Part shown: positions 15,069 to 16,715 of the stretch, in pieces
Layout: the number at the start of each line of letters is the position of its first letter
Position numbering within the stretch: the first letter of the stretch is position 1
DNA from: DATKSS01 sp035468355
GTDB taxonomy: Bacteria > Chloroflexota > Dormibacteria > Dormibacterales > Dormibacteraceae
Length of the DNA: 16,715 bases
Direction of reading: 5' to 3'
Assembly: GCA_035468355.1 (NCBI GenBank)
Contig: DATITA010000019.1
Coordinates: 1-16,715, forward strand
Translations under genes and position numbers: made by a program
The notes under the pieces: generated by a model
The model's input: only the letters and a program-made list of their open reading frames with translations
Database searches by the model: none
Told to the model about the DNA's origin: nothing

Positions 15069-16601
15069 ATGCCAGTCTTTATCTACGTCCCGCTTTTGGT
15101 GGTGGTGGCACTCCTCGCCGGTTTTGGAGCCGCCTACTGGCTGCTTCAGCGCCGGCAGAGCGACGGGACCCACGTCCTTGAGCTCAAGGCCCAGCAGGCC
15201 GTCTCCGACGCCGAGACACAGGCCAAGGAGAAGCTGCTCGAGGCCAAGGAGGAGGCTGTCGGGATCCGCACCGCCGCCGAACAGGAGGCCCGCGAATACC
15301 GGGCTCAATCGCAGCAGATCGAAAAGCGCCTTTTGCAAAAGGAAGAGAACCTCGACCGCAAGGGCGAGGACCTCAGCCGTCGCGAGCGTGAGTTTGGAAA
15401 TCGCGAGAAGGCGCTGGACGACATCAAGGCCGAGCTCGAGGACACCGCTCGTCAGCAAGAGAAGGAGCTACAGCGGGTCGCCAACATGACCCGCCAGGAA
15501 GCCCAGGGAGTGCTGATGGGCCAGGTCGAGCAAGAGCTGCGCAACGAGGTCGCGCGCAAAGTCCGGGAGGCCGAGCTGGCCGCCCGGGACGAGAGCGAGC
15601 GCAGGGCCAGGGAGATCGTCACGGAGTCGATCCAGCGGATCGCCGCCGACCAGACCGCAGAGGTCTCGGTCTCGGTGCTGCCGCTGCCGACCGACGAGCT
15701 CAAGGGCCGCATCATCGGCAAGGAAGGGCGCAACATCCGCGCCCTGCAGCAAGCGACCGGGATCGACCTCATCGTCGACGACACCCCGGAAGCCGTGATC
15801 ATCAGCGGTTTCGACCCGGTCCGCCGCGAGGTGGCCAGGGTGGCGCTGAACAAGCTCATCGTGGACGGCCGGATTCACCCGGCCCGAATCGAAGAGATCG
15901 TCGCCAAGTCCCGCCAGGAGGTCCTTCAGAGGGTCAAAGAGGAAGGGGAGGCGGCTGTCCTGGAGGTCGGTCTTCAGGGTTTGCACCCTGAGGTCGTCCG
16001 CCACCTCGGCATCCTGCGTTTCCGTACCAGCTACGGGCAGCAGGTGCTGAACCACTCGAAAGAGGTCGCTTATCTGGCCGCCATGATGGCGGCCGAGATC
16101 GGCGCCGACGTCCACATCGCAAAGCTGTCTGGCCTGCTGCACGACGTCGGCAAGTCCATCGACCACGAGGTCGAGGGCTCGCACGCCGTGATCGGAGCAG
16201 ACCTCCTGCAGCGCCATGGAGTCCCCGCACAGGTGGTCCACGCCGTTCGCGCGCACCACTACGACGAGGAGCCTCACTCCATCGAGGCGCTCCTGGTCAT
16301 CGCCGCCGACGCGATTTCCGCAGCTCGCCCAGGGGCGCGCAGAGAGTCGCTCGAGGCATACGTCAAGCGGCTGGAGAAGCTGGAGGAGATTGCAAACTCC
16401 TTCCAGGGGGTCCAGCAGTCCTACGCCATCCAGGCCGGCCGAGAGGTCAGGATCCTGGTGAAGCCCGAGCAGATCGACGACACAGCTGCTCAGCTCATGG
16501 CCAGGGACATCGCCAAGCGAATCGAATCAGAGCTCAGCTTCCCGGGCCAGATCAGCGTCACCTTGGTGCGTGAGACCAGGGCCGTGGAATATGCGAAGTA
16601 G
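15069..16601 (+). CDS. rny: ribonuclease Y
   Basis: RNase Y is a membrane-anchored endonuclease that starts mRNA decay in many Gram-positive bacteria. The 510-aa protein has one N-terminal membrane segment (about 4-27). A long coiled coil rich in Glu, Lys, Arg and Gln runs from about 36 to 195, followed by a KH domain with GRIIGKEGRNIRAL (213-226). The HD domain has the metal-binding pair H358-D359 in LLHDVGKSIDHE and a further HAVRAHHYDEEP segment, and the C-terminal domain is complete. B. subtilis RNase Y is 520 aa, so this is full length. The ATG has GAGGT (15055-15059) 9 nt upstream; an ATG at 15062 is in the wrong frame. It ends in a strong intrinsic terminator and is followed by a ymdB-like gene, as in Firmicutes. 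Confidence 0.97.
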   Translation: MPVFIYVPLLVVVALLAGFGAAYWLLQRRQSDGTHVLELKAQQAVSDAETQAKEKLLEAKEEAVGIRTAAEQEAREYRAQSQQIEKRLLQKEENLDRKGEDLSRREREFGNREKALDDIKAELEDTARQQEKELQRVANMTRQEAQGVLMGQVEQELRNEVARKVREAELAARDESERRAREIVTESIQRIAADQTAEVSVSVLPLPTDELKGRIIGKEGRNIRALQQATGIDLIVDDTPEAVIISGFDPVRREVARVALNKLIVDGRIHPARIEEIVAKSRQEVLQRVKEEGEAAVLEVGLQGLHPEVVRHLGILRFRTSYGQQVLNHSKEVAYLAAMMAAEIGADVHIAKLSGLLHDVGKSIDHEVEGSHAVIGADLLQRHGVPAQVVHAVRAHHYDEEPHSIEALLVIAADAISAARPGARRESLEAYVKRLEKLEEIANSFQGVQQSYAIQAGREVRILVKPEQIDDTAAQLMARDIAKRIESELSFPGQISVTLVRETRAVEYAK

Positions 16602-16608
16602 ATCCACC

Positions 16609-16639
16609 AAGGGAGTCCCAACTCGGGGCTCCCTTTTTT
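16609..16639 (+). terminator. intrinsic terminator of rny
   Basis: AAGGGAG (16609-16615) pairs with CTCCCTT (16629-16635). The stem continues inward with TCCC (16616-16619) against GGGG (16625-16628), giving 11 bp with one T-G pair and an AACTC loop. Six T residues (16634-16639) close it. It begins 8 nt after the rny stop and is the only hairpin with a proper T-run in the window. Confidence 0.92.
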
Positions 16640-16648
16640 GTTGCCCAA

Positions 16649-16654
16649 TAGACT
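16649..16654 (+). promoter_or_regulatory. candidate leaderless -10 box of the ymdB-like gene
   Basis: TAGACT (16649-16654) is followed by 7 nt and then GTG at 16662, the spacing expected when the transcript starts at the start codon. No ribosome binding site is visible. A -35 box would fall in the rny terminator and is not recognisable. An in-frame GTG at 16656 is too close to the -10 box to be on the transcript. Confidence 0.4.
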
Positions 16655-16661
16655 TGTGACT

Positions 16662-16715
16662 GTGACCGGCGACGAATTCCGCATTCTTTTTGGTGCCGAC
16701 GTGGTCGGGCACCCC
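16662..16715 (+). CDS. ymdB: YmdB-like metallophosphoesterase, N-terminal fragment
   Basis: Only 18 codons are in the window before the right edge. The peptide VTGDEFRILFGADVVGHP resembles the start of the TIGR00282/YmdB family (MRILFIGDVVGKPG), whose first aspartate binds metal. Position directly after rny is typical for ymdB in Firmicutes and supports the call. YmdB proteins are cyclic-nucleotide phosphodiesterases implicated in biofilm and RNA control in B. subtilis. An upstream in-frame GTG at 16656 would add two residues. With so little sequence the assignment rests equally on motif and context. Confidence 0.7.
   Translation, partial: MTGDEFRILFGADVVGHP

Overview
This is a GC-rich, densely packed piece of bacterial core chromosome. 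Almost every gene reads on the + strand, and junctions are tight, including three GTGA stop/start overlaps. GTG and TTG starts outnumber ATG. The gene order matches a neighbourhood known in Bacillus subtilis (rpsO-pnpA ... asd-dapA-rnjB ... spoIIIE/ftsK ... ymfM-pgsA-cinA-recA ... rny-ymdB) and in part in Mycobacterium (rpsO-pnp ... dapB ... dapA-rnj ... ftsK ... pgsA ... recA-recX). High GC, RNase Y plus RNase J, apparent leaderless GTG starts, a Gram-positive-type SOS box and a small zinc-ribbon protein of a kind I associate with Chloroflexota suggest a Terrabacteria lineage such as Chloroflexota or Dormibacterota. That placement is inference; no rRNA or lineage marker is present.

Layout: the 3' end of a gamma-glutamyltransferase gene (1-298); rpsO and pnp separated by a 212-nt structured leader; the lysine/peptidoglycan block dapB-asd-dapA, continuing tightly into a family 4 uracil-DNA glycosylase, RNase J and a membrane zinc-ribbon protein (to 8455); a short convergent then divergent island with one minus-strand zinc-ribbon gene (8535-8837); ftsK; a 234-nt repeat-filled gap; a RodZ-like gene coupled to a pgsA-cinA fusion; recA with an SOS-type promoter, overlapped by recX; rny (RNase Y) with a strong intrinsic terminator; and the first codons of a ymdB-like gene at the right edge.

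Functionally the window combines RNA turnover (PNPase, RNase J, RNase Y, YmdB-like), diaminopimelate synthesis (Asd, DapA, DapB), DNA repair and segregation (UDG, RecA, RecX, FtsK), envelope/shape (RodZ-like, PgsA) and pyridine nucleotide salvage (CinA domain). I saw no tRNA, rRNA, CRISPR, phage or defence genes. It is largely an ordinary housekeeping region. The parts most worth a second look are non-coding or architectural: the pnp leader with mutually exclusive pairings at the ribosome binding site, an apparent insertion flanked by 9-bp repeats that separates ftsK from the RodZ-like gene, promoter hexamers built over upstream stop codons, probable leaderless genes, and the pgsA-cinA fusion.
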